Source: JBEKIK01 sp050013075
Lineage (GTDB): Bacteria; Planctomycetota; Planctomycetia; Pirellulales; Thermoguttaceae
Direction of reading: 5' to 3'
DNA length: 15,327 bases
NCBI GenBank assembly: GCA_050013075.1
Contig: JBEKFZ010000101.1
Location: 1-15,327 of the forward strand
Position numbers and translations under genes: made by a program
Part shown: piece by piece, positions 1-6,628 of the stretch
How positions within the stretch are numbered: position 1 is the first letter of the stretch
How the letters are laid out: the number at the start of each line of letters is the position of its first letter
The notes under the pieces: generated by a model
Databases searched by the model: none
What the model was told of the DNA's origin: nothing
What the model saw: the letters and a program-made list of their open reading frames with translations, nothing else

Positions 1-9
1 CATACGACT

Positions 10-41
10 TTGCAACTTATAAGTTCCTGCTAGAATATGAT
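10..41 (+). promoter_or_regulatory. possible promoter of tRNA-Ser
   Basis: An AT-rich stretch before the tRNA contains TTGCAA at 10-15 and two overlapping -10-like hexamers, TAGAAT (31-36) and TATGAT (36-41). Spacers of 15 or 20 bases are off the optimum, so this is only a candidate. A start near base 48 would give a leader of about 20 nt before the tRNA. Confidence 0.25.
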
Positions 42-67
42 CTATAGGACATATTACGATGTCCCCC

Positions 68-149
68 GGAGGGTACGCGAATGGTTAGCAGCCTGACTCG
101 AAATCAGGTGCCGGGTAACCGGTTGAGGGTTCGACTCCCTTGCCCTCCG
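68..149 (+). tRNA. tRNA-Ser (anticodon CGA)
   Basis: The segment folds as a class II tRNA. The 5' acceptor strand GGAGGGT pairs with GCCCTCC (142-148), with one G-U pair. The anticodon stem CCTGA/TCAGG carries the loop CTCGAAA, giving anticodon CGA, which reads UCG (Ser). A long variable arm (CCGGGTAACCGG) is typical of tRNA-Ser. The T arm has the loop TTCGACT. The discriminator base is G and CCA is not encoded. The D arm is short, so the 82-nt length is slightly small for the class. Confidence 0.95.
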
Positions 150-155
150 CTTTTA

Positions 156-183
156 AGCCGGGAGTTGCTAAGACTCGCCGGCT
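156..183 (+). terminator. hairpin after tRNA-Ser, possible terminator
   Basis: AGCCGG plus GAGT (156-165) pairs with ACTC-g-CCGGCT (173-183), leaving a 7-nt loop and one bulged base. It begins six bases after the tRNA. The following sequence is pyrimidine-rich (CTCCCTATTTCTT) but has no real T-run, so termination is plausible and not certain. Confidence 0.35.
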
Positions 184-390
184 CTCCCTATTTCTTGCCA
201 GCGTAAGGACTTGCGGAGCCAACGAATCGGCCCCTGGTCCGGTGGTCGTGAGTGGGTTTGACTCGCCACCCTTTGCCATCGCAAGCAACCTCCTGCCGTC
301 CAACTACTGACCAAAATGCTGACCACAATCCGGCTGGTCCAATGGCTCGACGTCGCAGGTGCTGGTTGACCTGAGGATCACGATGTCAAC

Positions 391-463
391 GGGCACCATC
401 GGGCACCGACGGGGCACCATGCGAAGCATGGTCGCGTTGGTCGGCATGGTCGGTTGGTCGGTC
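391..463 (+). repeat. dispersed GC-rich palindromic repeat, copy A
   Basis: This block shares strings with 13803-13880: GGGCACCGACGGG, the hairpin ACCATGC-gaa-GCATGGT (416-432), and GCATGGTCGGTTGGTCGG. It is a degenerate member of the family also seen at 8286-8322 and 9951-9988. All copies are intergenic. Function is unknown; the pattern resembles REP-type elements. Confidence 0.7.
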
Positions 464-506
464 GTAGTTTGGTTGCGGCCAAAGGCCGTGCTAGGAAAAA
501 GGTGGT

Positions 507-549
507 AGGAACCGTTTTTTAAATCAAAAAGTCGAAAGAAACGGTTCCT
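507..549 (-). terminator. inverted repeat at the 3' end of the RND operon, possible terminator
   Basis: AGGAACCGTTT (507-517) and AAACGGTTCCT (539-549) are perfect 11-bp arms around a 21-nt spacer, ten bases beyond the permease stop codon. On the minus strand the hairpin is followed by ACCACC and then TTTTT. On the plus strand it is followed by GACAC and T6. It may terminate in either direction. The arms also look like the end of a small mobile repeat, so terminator is an inference from position. Confidence 0.4.
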
Positions 550-558
550 GACACTTTT

Positions 559-3500
559 TTATGAATGAGGCTTTTTATTGCTAAGCCAGTCGATTACGTA
601 GAAAAACACCGGCGTAAGGAAGATGCCGAAAAGCGTAACGCCCAACATGCCGCTGAAAACGGCCGTGCCCAATGTCCGCCGCATCTCCGCTCCCGCCCCC
701 TCGGCTATCACCAAGGGAACCACCCCTAAAATAAAGGCGAACGAGGTCATCATGATCGGACGCAATCGCAGCCGGCAGGCCTCCATCGTCGCCTCTCGTC
801 GCTCCTTGCCGCCCTCACGCTGCTGCTTGGCGAATTCCACGATCAGAATGGCATTCTTGCTGGCCAGGCCCACCAGGACCACGAACCCGATCTGGGTGAA
901 TATGTTGATGTCCATCCGCGCCAAGGCCACCCCGGCTATCGAGCACAACAGGCACATCGGCACGACAAGTATCACCGCCAATGGCAGCGACCAGCTTTCG
1001 TACTGCGCGGCCAAAACCAGAAACACCAGCACCACGGCCAATGCGAAAACATACATCGCCGTATTGCCCGCCAGGTTCTGCATCAAAGTCAGCTCGGTCC
1101 ATTCGGCCGTCATGCTCTTGGGCAACTCCCGCTCGGCCAGACGATTCATCAACGACACGGCCTGGCCGGAACTTGTGCCCGGAGCTATGTTCCCGTTGAT
1201 CGGGGCGGACGGATACAATTGGTAGCGAGTAATCATGACCGGACCGGGAACGTCCTTGATGGCCGCTAAAGTGTTCATCGGAACCATTTGGCCCTCGGCG
1301 TTGCGGACTTTAAGCTGCCCGACCTCCTCGACCCGGTTGCGAAATCCGCCGTCCGCCTGTAGATCGACCTGCCAGGAACGGCCGAACTCGTTGAAGTTGT
1401 TCACGTACATCGATCCCATGAACACCTGCAACGTATTGAACACGTCGCTTATGGCCACACCCAACGATTTCACCTTTGTGCGGTCGATGTCCACAAACAA
1501 CTGCGGCGTGTTGGAACGGTACAGCGTGAACAGTCCCATCAGCCCGGGCTGGTGGTTGCCGCGTTCGATCAACAGGTCGGTCATCTGTTGCAGCGCCTGT
1601 GGACCAAGAGACCCGCGGTCCTCGACCATCAGTTTGAAACCGCCCGCCGTGCCCAGGCCGTCCACCGGCGGAGCGCCGAATACGCCCACCGACGCCTCCG
1701 GAAACTTGGCGTAACACAGCCTCCGCAACCGGGCCGCAATCGCCTTGTCCGAGAGCTCGCGCCCCCGCCGTTGGTCGAACGGTTTTAATAGCACGAACAG
1801 CGAACCGAAATTAGGCGCGTTGGCCTGTAACAGCAGCGACTGCCCGGACACCGCCAACGTGTGCGCCACGCCCGGAAGCGACTGGGCAAGCGCCGCGATT
1901 TTCGTTACCACTGCCTGGGTCCGCTCGACCGACACCCCGTCGGGCAACTGCACGTTGACCAGCAACCGGCCCTTGTCTTGTTCCGGGATGAAGCCCGTGG
2001 GCATTTTGGAAAATCCCCATCCGGTCAACACGAGCAAACCCCCGTAAAGCATGAGCACGACCAAACTGCCGCGCAGCAAAATGCCCACCATCCGGCTGTA
2101 GAAGTTGGTCGACTGCGTAAAACCCCAATTGAACGCCTTGAAAAACCAGCCTAACAACCCGTCGAGTATCGCCGAGAGCGGATCCCGCTTGGCCCCGTGC
2201 GGCTTTAAAAGCAGCGCGGCCAATGCCGGACTGAGCGTGAGCGAGTTAAAAGCCGATATCACCGTCGATACGGCTATCGTCAAGGCGAACTGCCGGAAAA
2301 ACTGACCCGTGATCCCGCTTATAAACGCGCAAGGCACGAACACCGCGCACAGGACCAATCCCACCGCGATCACCGGCCCGGTCACTTCTTCCATGGCCTT
2401 AATGGCCGCCTCTTTCGGCGGCAATCCGGCCGCCAGCCACCGCTCCACGTTTTCCACCACCACTATGGCGTCGTCCACCACGATGCCAATAGCCAGCACC
2501 AAGCCGAATAGCGAGAGGTTGTTGAGACTAAAGCCCATGCCCGCCATCACCGCGAACGTGCCCACGATTGCCACCGGCACGGCCACCAGCGGAATTACCG
2601 TCGCACGCCAGTTCTGCAAAAACACCAGCACCACGAGGGCCACCAAAATTATCGCGTCCCGAAGCGTCTTCAAAACCTCCACGATCGACTCGCTTATGAA
2701 CGGCGTGGTGTCGTAACCGAACTGGTAATCGAGTCCCTCGGGAAAGCTTTGCTTTAGTTCCTCCATTTTCTTGCGGATTCCCTTGCCGGTATCCAGCATG
2801 TTGGCCGTGGGCGTCTGGAAGATCGCCAGACCGACCGACGGCATCCCGTCGATTCGGCACGCCTGGTCGTATTGCTGTGCGCCCAGTTCAATCCGGGCGA
2901 CGTCGCACAACCGCACAAGTGGCACGTCCATGCTGCCCTGCGCCGGCGGACCGGTTTTAAGGACGATCTGGCCGAACTGTTCCGGATTGACCAGCCGGCC
3001 CAAAGCTGTGAATGTGGGTTGAAAATTCTGACCGGCCGCCGCGGGCGGCTGCCCGAGCTGTCCGGCCGCCACCTGGTTGTTCTGTTCCTGGACGGCATTA
3101 ACCACGTCGTTGGCCGTGAGATTCCGCGCGGCCATCTTCTCCGGATCGAGCCAGACTCGGATGGCATAGTCCCGCTCGCCTAAAAATGTCACGTCGCTGA
3201 CGCCCGGCAATCGCATCAGTTCGTCCCTGACGTGGAGCATGGCGTAGTTCGACAAGTACAACGTGTCGTACCGGTTGTCCGGGGAAAACAAATTTACGGC
3301 CATGAGGATGCTGGGGTTTTTCTTCTTGATATTGATCCCCTGCAATTGCACCTGTTGGGGCATCTGCGGCATGGCCAACTGCACCCGGTTTTGCACCTGC
3401 ACCAAGGCTATCTTCAAATTCGTGCCGATATCGAAAGTCACGGTCAGAACGTAAGCCCCGTCGTTTGTGCACTGCGACGACATGTACAGCATGTTCTCCA

Positions 3501-3717
3501 CGCCGTTGACCTGCTGCTCGATCGGGGCCGCCACCGTGTCGGCCACCACTTGGGCGTTCGCCCCCGGATACATGCACGACACCTGCACGGTCGGAGGCGT
3601 TATGTCCGGATACTGGGCTATCGGCAGCGACGGAATCGCCACGCCCCCGGCTATCACGATCACTATCGACAACACCGAGGCAAAGATCGGCCGATTAATG
3701 AAAAAACGGGAGATCAT
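559..3717 (-). CDS. RND multidrug efflux permease (AcrB/MexB-type, HAE1 family)
   Basis: The protein has 1052 residues, the normal length for an inner-membrane proton/drug antiporter that works as a trimer with the adaptor encoded upstream. It opens with MISRFFINRP, the usual amphipathic start before the first membrane helix, followed by IPSLPIAQYPDI. Proton-relay residues are present: an Asp pair at about 415-416 in GIVVDDAIVVVENVER, matching AcrB D407/D408, and a Lys at about 954 in LVGLASKNAILIVEF, matching AcrB K940. Two large periplasmic domains separate the helix groups. The ATG is preceded by AAGAGG five bases upstream. It lies 97 bp after the adaptor gene on the same strand and is presumably cotranscribed with it. 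No TolC-like gene is adjacent. The substrate cannot be read from sequence. It differs from CzcA-type metal pumps in its HAE1-like start and relay motifs. Confidence 0.96.
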   Translation of the reverse strand: MISRFFINRPIFASVLSIVIVIAGGVAIPSLPIAQYPDITPPTVQVSCMYPGANAQVVADTVAAPIEQQVNGVENMLYMSSQCTNDGAYVLTVTFDIGTNLKIALVQVQNRVQLAMPQMPQQVQLQGINIKKKNPSILMAVNLFSPDNRYDTLYLSNYAMLHVRDELMRLPGVSDVTFLGERDYAIRVWLDPEKMAARNLTANDVVNAVQEQNNQVAAGQLGQPPAAAGQNFQPTFTALGRLVNPEQFGQIVLKTGPPAQGSMDVPLVRLCDVARIELGAQQYDQACRIDGMPSVGLAIFQTPTANMLDTGKGIRKKMEELKQSFPEGLDYQFGYDTTPFISESIVEVLKTLRDAIILVALVVLVFLQNWRATVIPLVAVPVAIVGTFAVMAGMGFSLNNLSLFGLVLAIGIVVDDAIVVVENVERWLAAGLPPKEAAIKAMEEVTGPVIAVGLVLCAVFVPCAFISGITGQFFRQFALTIAVSTVISAFNSLTLSPALAALLLKPHGAKRDPLSAILDGLLGWFFKAFNWGFTQSTNFYSRMVGILLRGSLVVLMLYGGLLVLTGWGFSKMPTGFIPEQDKGRLLVNVQLPDGVSVERTQAVVTKIAALAQSLPGVAHTLAVSGQSLLLQANAPNFGSLFVLLKPFDQRRGRELSDKAIAARLRRLCYAKFPEASVGVFGAPPVDGLGTAGGFKLMVEDRGSLGPQALQQMTDLLIERGNHQPGLMGLFTLYRSNTPQLFVDIDRTKVKSLGVAISDVFNTLQVFMGSMYVNNFNEFGRSWQVDLQADGGFRNRVEEVGQLKVRNAEGQMVPMNTLAAIKDVPGPVMITRYQLYPSAPINGNIAPGTSSGQAVSLMNRLAERELPKSMTAEWTELTLMQNLAGNTAMYVFALAVVLVFLVLAAQYESWSLPLAVILVVPMCLLCSIAGVALARMDINIFTQIGFVVLVGLASKNAILIVEFAKQQREGGKERREATMEACRLRLRPIMMTSFAFILGVVPLVIAEGAGAEMRRTLGTAVFSGMLGVTLFGIFLTPVFFYVIDWLSNKKPHS

Positions 3718-3772
3718 AGACGCCTCTTGTTAAAACTAGTTCATGGTGCTGTCCTGGATTGCCAAAAAACGT

Positions 3773-3807
3773 CCTCTCTCCCTTTGGGAGAGGGTTAGGG
3801 TGAGGGC
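3773..3807. repeat. intercistronic hairpin repeat within the RND operon
   Basis: CTCTCCC (3776-3782) and GGGAGAG (3786-3792) form a perfect 7-bp stem with loop TTT, followed by GGTTAGGGTGAGGG. I recognise this as a palindrome type found between genes in many unrelated bacteria. Here it sits between the adaptor stop (3815) and the permease start (3717), inside the expected transcript, where it could affect mRNA stability or relative expression. Confidence 0.65.
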
Positions 3808-3814
3808 ATGGCGG

Positions 3815-5089
3815 TTAAGGCTTGACATCGGCGGATTTTTTCCCCGTGGGCTTATCATCCGATGCTTTTTTATCGACCACTTTCACATCGGCGGACTGCC
3901 CGCTCGATCCGCCTTGCGATCCGGCCGGACCGGCCAAGGAGGCCATGTCCACCTCGTCGGCTTCCACTTGAATCCCGGGACGAATCCGCTGCAATCCGTT
4001 GACCACCACTCTGTCGTCCGCTTTCAGGCCCTGTTCGATCGCCTGCAGGCCGTCAAAAAGCATTCCCAGCTTCACGCGGCGATAACCGACTTTGTTCTCC
4101 TTGTCGATGACGTAAACGAATTTTTCACCCTGGTCGGTCCCGATCGCCCGTTCGGTCACCAGCAGCGCTTGATGCTGTTCGCCCATTCGCAAACGCACCC
4201 GCACGAACAAACCGGGCGTCAGGACCGGCGGTTCTCCGGGCTTATATGGATTTTCAAATACGCCGCGCACCTGCAGCGTGCCGGTCTGCGGATCCACGGT
4301 ATTATTGGTGAAGTCGACCGTGCCTTGCAATGGGAACCGCCGTTGGACGTCGTCGGCCAGTCCCATTTGGATTTGCACGTCCCGGGCGCTTTGCGATTTT
4401 ATGACCCCCTCGCGGATCATCTTCCGCAGCCGCAATACCACGGGCTCCTCGATGTCGAAGTAAGCGTACATCGGATCGATCGACTTGATGGTGGTCAGCA
4501 CCGTCATATCGGCGTTGACCAGGTTTCCCGGCGTGATCAAGGTGCGGCTGATCCGTCCGGTCAAAGGCGCGGTTATTCGCGTGAATACGAGGTTCAGTTT
4601 GGCCATATCGACTTGGGCCTGGGCCGCCTTTATCGCGCCGACGTTCTCGGCCTGCTTGGCCACGTACTCGTCGAGATCCTGTTGGCTGCCCGCGCCCTTC
4701 TCGGCAAGTTTTGTGTACCGATCCACCTGGATGACCAACAGTTTCTTATTAGCCTCCAGGCGCTCCACCTGACCATTGGCCTGGTCCAGGGCCGCTTGAA
4801 ACGGCCGGGGATCGATCTGATACAACAGAGCGCCTTCCTTGACTATTTCGCCGTCCTTGAAATTCACCTCATTAAGGTAGCCGGTTACCCGCGCGCGAAT
4901 GTCGACAGTACTTATTGCGTCCGTGCGCCCGGTAAAATCCTCATAATCGGTAACCTCGCGCACAATGGGCCTGCTCACCGTAACCTTAGGCACCGGCGGC
5001 GGAGCAAGCGACGGCGCCCCTCCGCAACCAAGAAAAAAACCCGCCAAAAAAAGCCCCAGTAAGGCGTTAAAACAACGTAATTTAGACAT
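3815..5089 (-). CDS. RND efflux periplasmic adaptor lipoprotein (AcrA/MexA-type, HlyD family)
   Basis: This 424-residue membrane-fusion protein links an RND permease to an outer-membrane channel. The N-terminus has a hydrophobic signal and a Cys at residue 22 (FFLGC-GG), consistent with a lipoprotein, although the lipobox -3 residue is Phe. The split lipoyl domain is visible at about 62-95 (IRARVTGYL, VKEGALLYQIDP) and 165-205 (RITAPLTGRISRTLITPG). Between them lies a Gln/Ala/Lys-rich coiled-coil hairpin (about 98-165). Beta-barrel and membrane-proximal domains follow, with RRVKLG near 336. The last 30 residues are a Lys/Asp/Ser-rich tail that is probably disordered. The ATG at 5089 has only a weak AGGA about 14 bases upstream. 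It is the first gene of the two-gene operon with the permease. Confidence 0.95.
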   Translation of the reverse strand: MSKLRCFNALLGLFLAGFFLGCGGAPSLAPPPVPKVTVSRPIVREVTDYEDFTGRTDAISTVDIRARVTGYLNEVNFKDGEIVKEGALLYQIDPRPFQAALDQANGQVERLEANKKLLVIQVDRYTKLAEKGAGSQQDLDEYVAKQAENVGAIKAAQAQVDMAKLNLVFTRITAPLTGRISRTLITPGNLVNADMTVLTTIKSIDPMYAYFDIEEPVVLRLRKMIREGVIKSQSARDVQIQMGLADDVQRRFPLQGTVDFTNNTVDPQTGTLQVRGVFENPYKPGEPPVLTPGLFVRVRLRMGEQHQALLVTERAIGTDQGEKFVYVIDKENKVGYRRVKLGMLFDGLQAIEQGLKADDRVVVNGLQRIRPGIQVEADEVDMASLAGPAGSQGGSSGQSADVKVVDKKASDDKPTGKKSADVKP

Positions 5090-5132
5090 AATCCAGGGAT
5101 CCTATGAAACATTCACGGTAAAGCAATAAGCA

Positions 5133-5160
5133 ATTATAGGATAAGATTTTACGAAATCAG
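5133..5160 (-). promoter_or_regulatory. predicted sigma-70-like promoter of the RND operon
   Basis: On the minus strand a perfect TATAAT lies at 5138-5133, about 44 bases before the adaptor ATG. CTGATT (5160-5155) is a weak -35 match, 16 bases upstream. Just behind it, ATCTCA (5174-5179) and TGAGAT (5185-5190) form an inverted pair that could be an operator. No regulator gene is nearby to pair with it. Confidence 0.45.
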
Positions 5161-5173
5161 GCCTTTTCTACTA

Positions 5174-5190
5174 ATCTCATTTTTTGAGAT
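5174..5190. promoter_or_regulatory. small inverted repeat, possible operator upstream of the RND operon
   Basis: ATCTCA and TGAGAT are perfect 6-bp arms around TTTTT, centred about 45 bases upstream of the -10 element of the adaptor gene. The position fits an operator or activator site, or simply a small hairpin in the spacer after the DUF1848 gene. Either reading is speculative. Confidence 0.25.
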
Positions 5191-5243
5191 AACGGGGCCG
5201 AAAAACAATCAAAAACCCCCAACGGGATTTGGTGCGATGGCAG

Positions 5244-6254
5244 TTAGCCCGAAGGGCTTATAATATGACAGCCCTCCGAAAAACACTCCATATTGCTTTG
5301 CACTATTTCGGGCGACGTGTTGGCGTAGCAGTAGCGGCATAAGTGCGGGCAGGTATTGTATTGGCCGATGTCCTTGCTGACTATACATCCACAGGCTTTG
5401 CGCTGGCCCTTGTCTTTCAGAAGGTTTTGATCGAGCATGACGGGTGGCAATAGCTGTGCGCCAGTGTCGGAATCGGCTTTGAAGGCGTGCAACAATTCGC
5501 GGTCGTTGCGGGAGATTTTCAGCAGCAACTCGCCGTCGATGCAGCGGTTGTGTTCGATGCCGTACGGTGAAAGATCAACGGCCTCGGCACAAGTACACGC
5601 CTTGATTTTCCAATCGGCCAACAAGCGGGCCAATCCGGCGGCAAAGGCATGCATGGCCGGAACGTCGAACTCGCGGAATCGAACGCCCGAGAGTTCGAGA
5701 TTCTTTTGCACCTTCGCATATCCGGCAATGTCGGCGAAGCTGAAGACCAACTTTTCGGTGTAAGGATGAAGTTCCCACCCGATTCGCTCCACCTTTGCCA
5801 AGAGATCGTCAACCGTCAGTGTGTCGGTCAACAACAGCGGATCGTATCGCCAGATAACGCGGCCTTTTCCGAGCGTTTGCGAAAGCCGCTTGAACGTAAC
5901 CAGCCGCTGAGCAAGCGGCGGTACATGCGGCTCAAGTCCTTCGGCCTCGTAGTCGTTGATCGTGAACTGGAAATAATACGCCAATCCACGCCGGTCGAAT
6001 TCCGGCAAGAACGGCAGCATGGGGGCGGCGTTTTTTGTCCAAAACACAAACGCCCTGGCCCGATTGAAACTGACATAAACCGTTCGCCCGCTGAACGGAT
6101 TGATCCACTTGCAATATCCTGCGTCGAGGCGATTTTTCAGCCACCGGGCATGAAACGCGGGAATATCGGTCGAACGGCTCGCCGAGATAATGTACGGTGC
6201 AACGGCCTTTTGCGGCCCGGCATTCGTATCAATCGTGACGGTCGGCCATTTCAT
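5244..6254 (-). CDS. DUF1848 family protein with C-terminal Cys cluster
   Basis: The 336-residue protein matches my memory of the DUF1848 family throughout. It has YIISASRSTDIPAF at about 21-34, then INPFSGRTVYVSF, FVFWTKNAAPMLPF at about 69-82, YYFQFTIN, and VIWRYDPLLLTDTLTVDDL. The C-terminus has CGCIVSKDIGQYNTCPHLCR starting at residue 288, then YCYAN. The CxxxCxxC spacing (C302, C306, C309) plus C288/C290 suggests an iron-sulfur cluster like that of radical-SAM enzymes. The reaction is not established to my knowledge. The ATG has no strong ribosome-binding site, and about 20 residues precede the conserved core, so the start is uncertain. The last residues (SPSG-stop) are encoded by a perfect AGCCC/GGGCT hairpin. 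The RND operon begins 154 bp downstream with its own promoter, so shared function is not implied. Confidence 0.88.
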   Translation of the reverse strand: MKWPTVTIDTNAGPQKAVAPYIISASRSTDIPAFHARWLKNRLDAGYCKWINPFSGRTVYVSFNRARAFVFWTKNAAPMLPFLPEFDRRGLAYYFQFTINDYEAEGLEPHVPPLAQRLVTFKRLSQTLGKGRVIWRYDPLLLTDTLTVDDLLAKVERIGWELHPYTEKLVFSFADIAGYAKVQKNLELSGVRFREFDVPAMHAFAAGLARLLADWKIKACTCAEAVDLSPYGIEHNRCIDGELLLKISRNDRELLHAFKADSDTGAQLLPPVMLDQNLLKDKGQRKACGCIVSKDIGQYNTCPHLCRYCYANTSPEIVQSNMECFSEGCHIISPSG

Positions 6255-6317
6255 GCTCAGATCGGTCTGCCCTGAATGTATGGGTGGTTCTAGTTCGAAA
6301 TTGGGATATATTAACGC

Positions 6318-6349
6318 AAAAAGGACTCGCGCCGATTCGACGCAAGTCC
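6318..6349 (-). terminator. Rho-independent terminator of tRNA-Leu
   Basis: On the minus strand GGACTTGCG (6349-6341) pairs with CGCGAGTCC (6331-6323), giving nine pairs including one G-U around a 9-nt loop. TTTTT (6322-6318) follows directly. It starts 15 bases after the tRNA-Leu 3' end. Confidence 0.88.
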
Positions 6350-6363
6350 CTATGCCCTAACAG

Positions 6364-6447
<84 letters not shown>

Positions 6448-6460
6448 TGGGGATTTTATT

Positions 6461-6585
6461 CACCACGAAGAACACGAAGATTACGAAAAAATAATATAAC
6501 TAAATTGATTGTTATATGCAAAAGCCTAAACAAACGTTTACAATAAATACCTGCAAATCTTCGTGATCTTCGTAACTTCGTGGTG
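6461..6585. repeat. 125-bp inverted-repeat element (CACCACGAAG ends)
   Basis: The left arm (6461-6487) and right arm (6560-6585) are near-complementary over about 26 bases. Both outer ends read CACCACGAAG inward, and each arm carries repeated CGAAG units. The core is AT-rich and contains a second inverted pair, ATATAAC (6494-6500) and GTTATAT (6511-6517). It lies between the tRNA-Leu and the SpoIIE-like gene. The CACCACGAAG unit resembles an intergenic repeat seen in many bacteria. The architecture is MITE-like, but I see no clear target duplication. Confidence 0.65.
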
Positions 6586-6628
6586 AGAAATAAAGAGCTA
6601 ATTCAGTTTACCCCATCCACGCCGGGCG

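Larger units (their letters stand above)
184..558. other. gene-free gap with repeats
   Basis: I see no credible gene between the tRNA-Ser and the RND permease stop. The minus-strand reading frame at 85-303 runs through the tRNA and is not a gene. The gap holds a palindromic repeat block (391-463), a short CGGCC/GGCCG hairpin near 475-486, and an 11-bp inverted repeat (507-549). There is also a GTTGAC/GTCAAC inverted pair at 366-391 around a 14-nt spacer. Confidence 0.6.

Noticed and set aside
85..303. 72-residue minus-strand reading frame near the left end
   Set aside because: It runs through the antisense of the tRNA-Ser and has no ribosome-binding site. Its C-terminal residues are simply the translated tRNA complement.
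68..390. integration site or integrase remnant next to tRNA-Ser
   Set aside because: No direct repeat of the tRNA 3' end is present in the window and no recombinase motif can be read in the following 250 bases.
3743..5062. 439-residue plus-strand reading frame opposite the adaptor gene
   Set aside because: It is antisense to a clearly recognisable RND adaptor, is His/Arg-rich as expected of shadow frames in GC-rich DNA, and its start region translates the intercistronic hairpin repeat.
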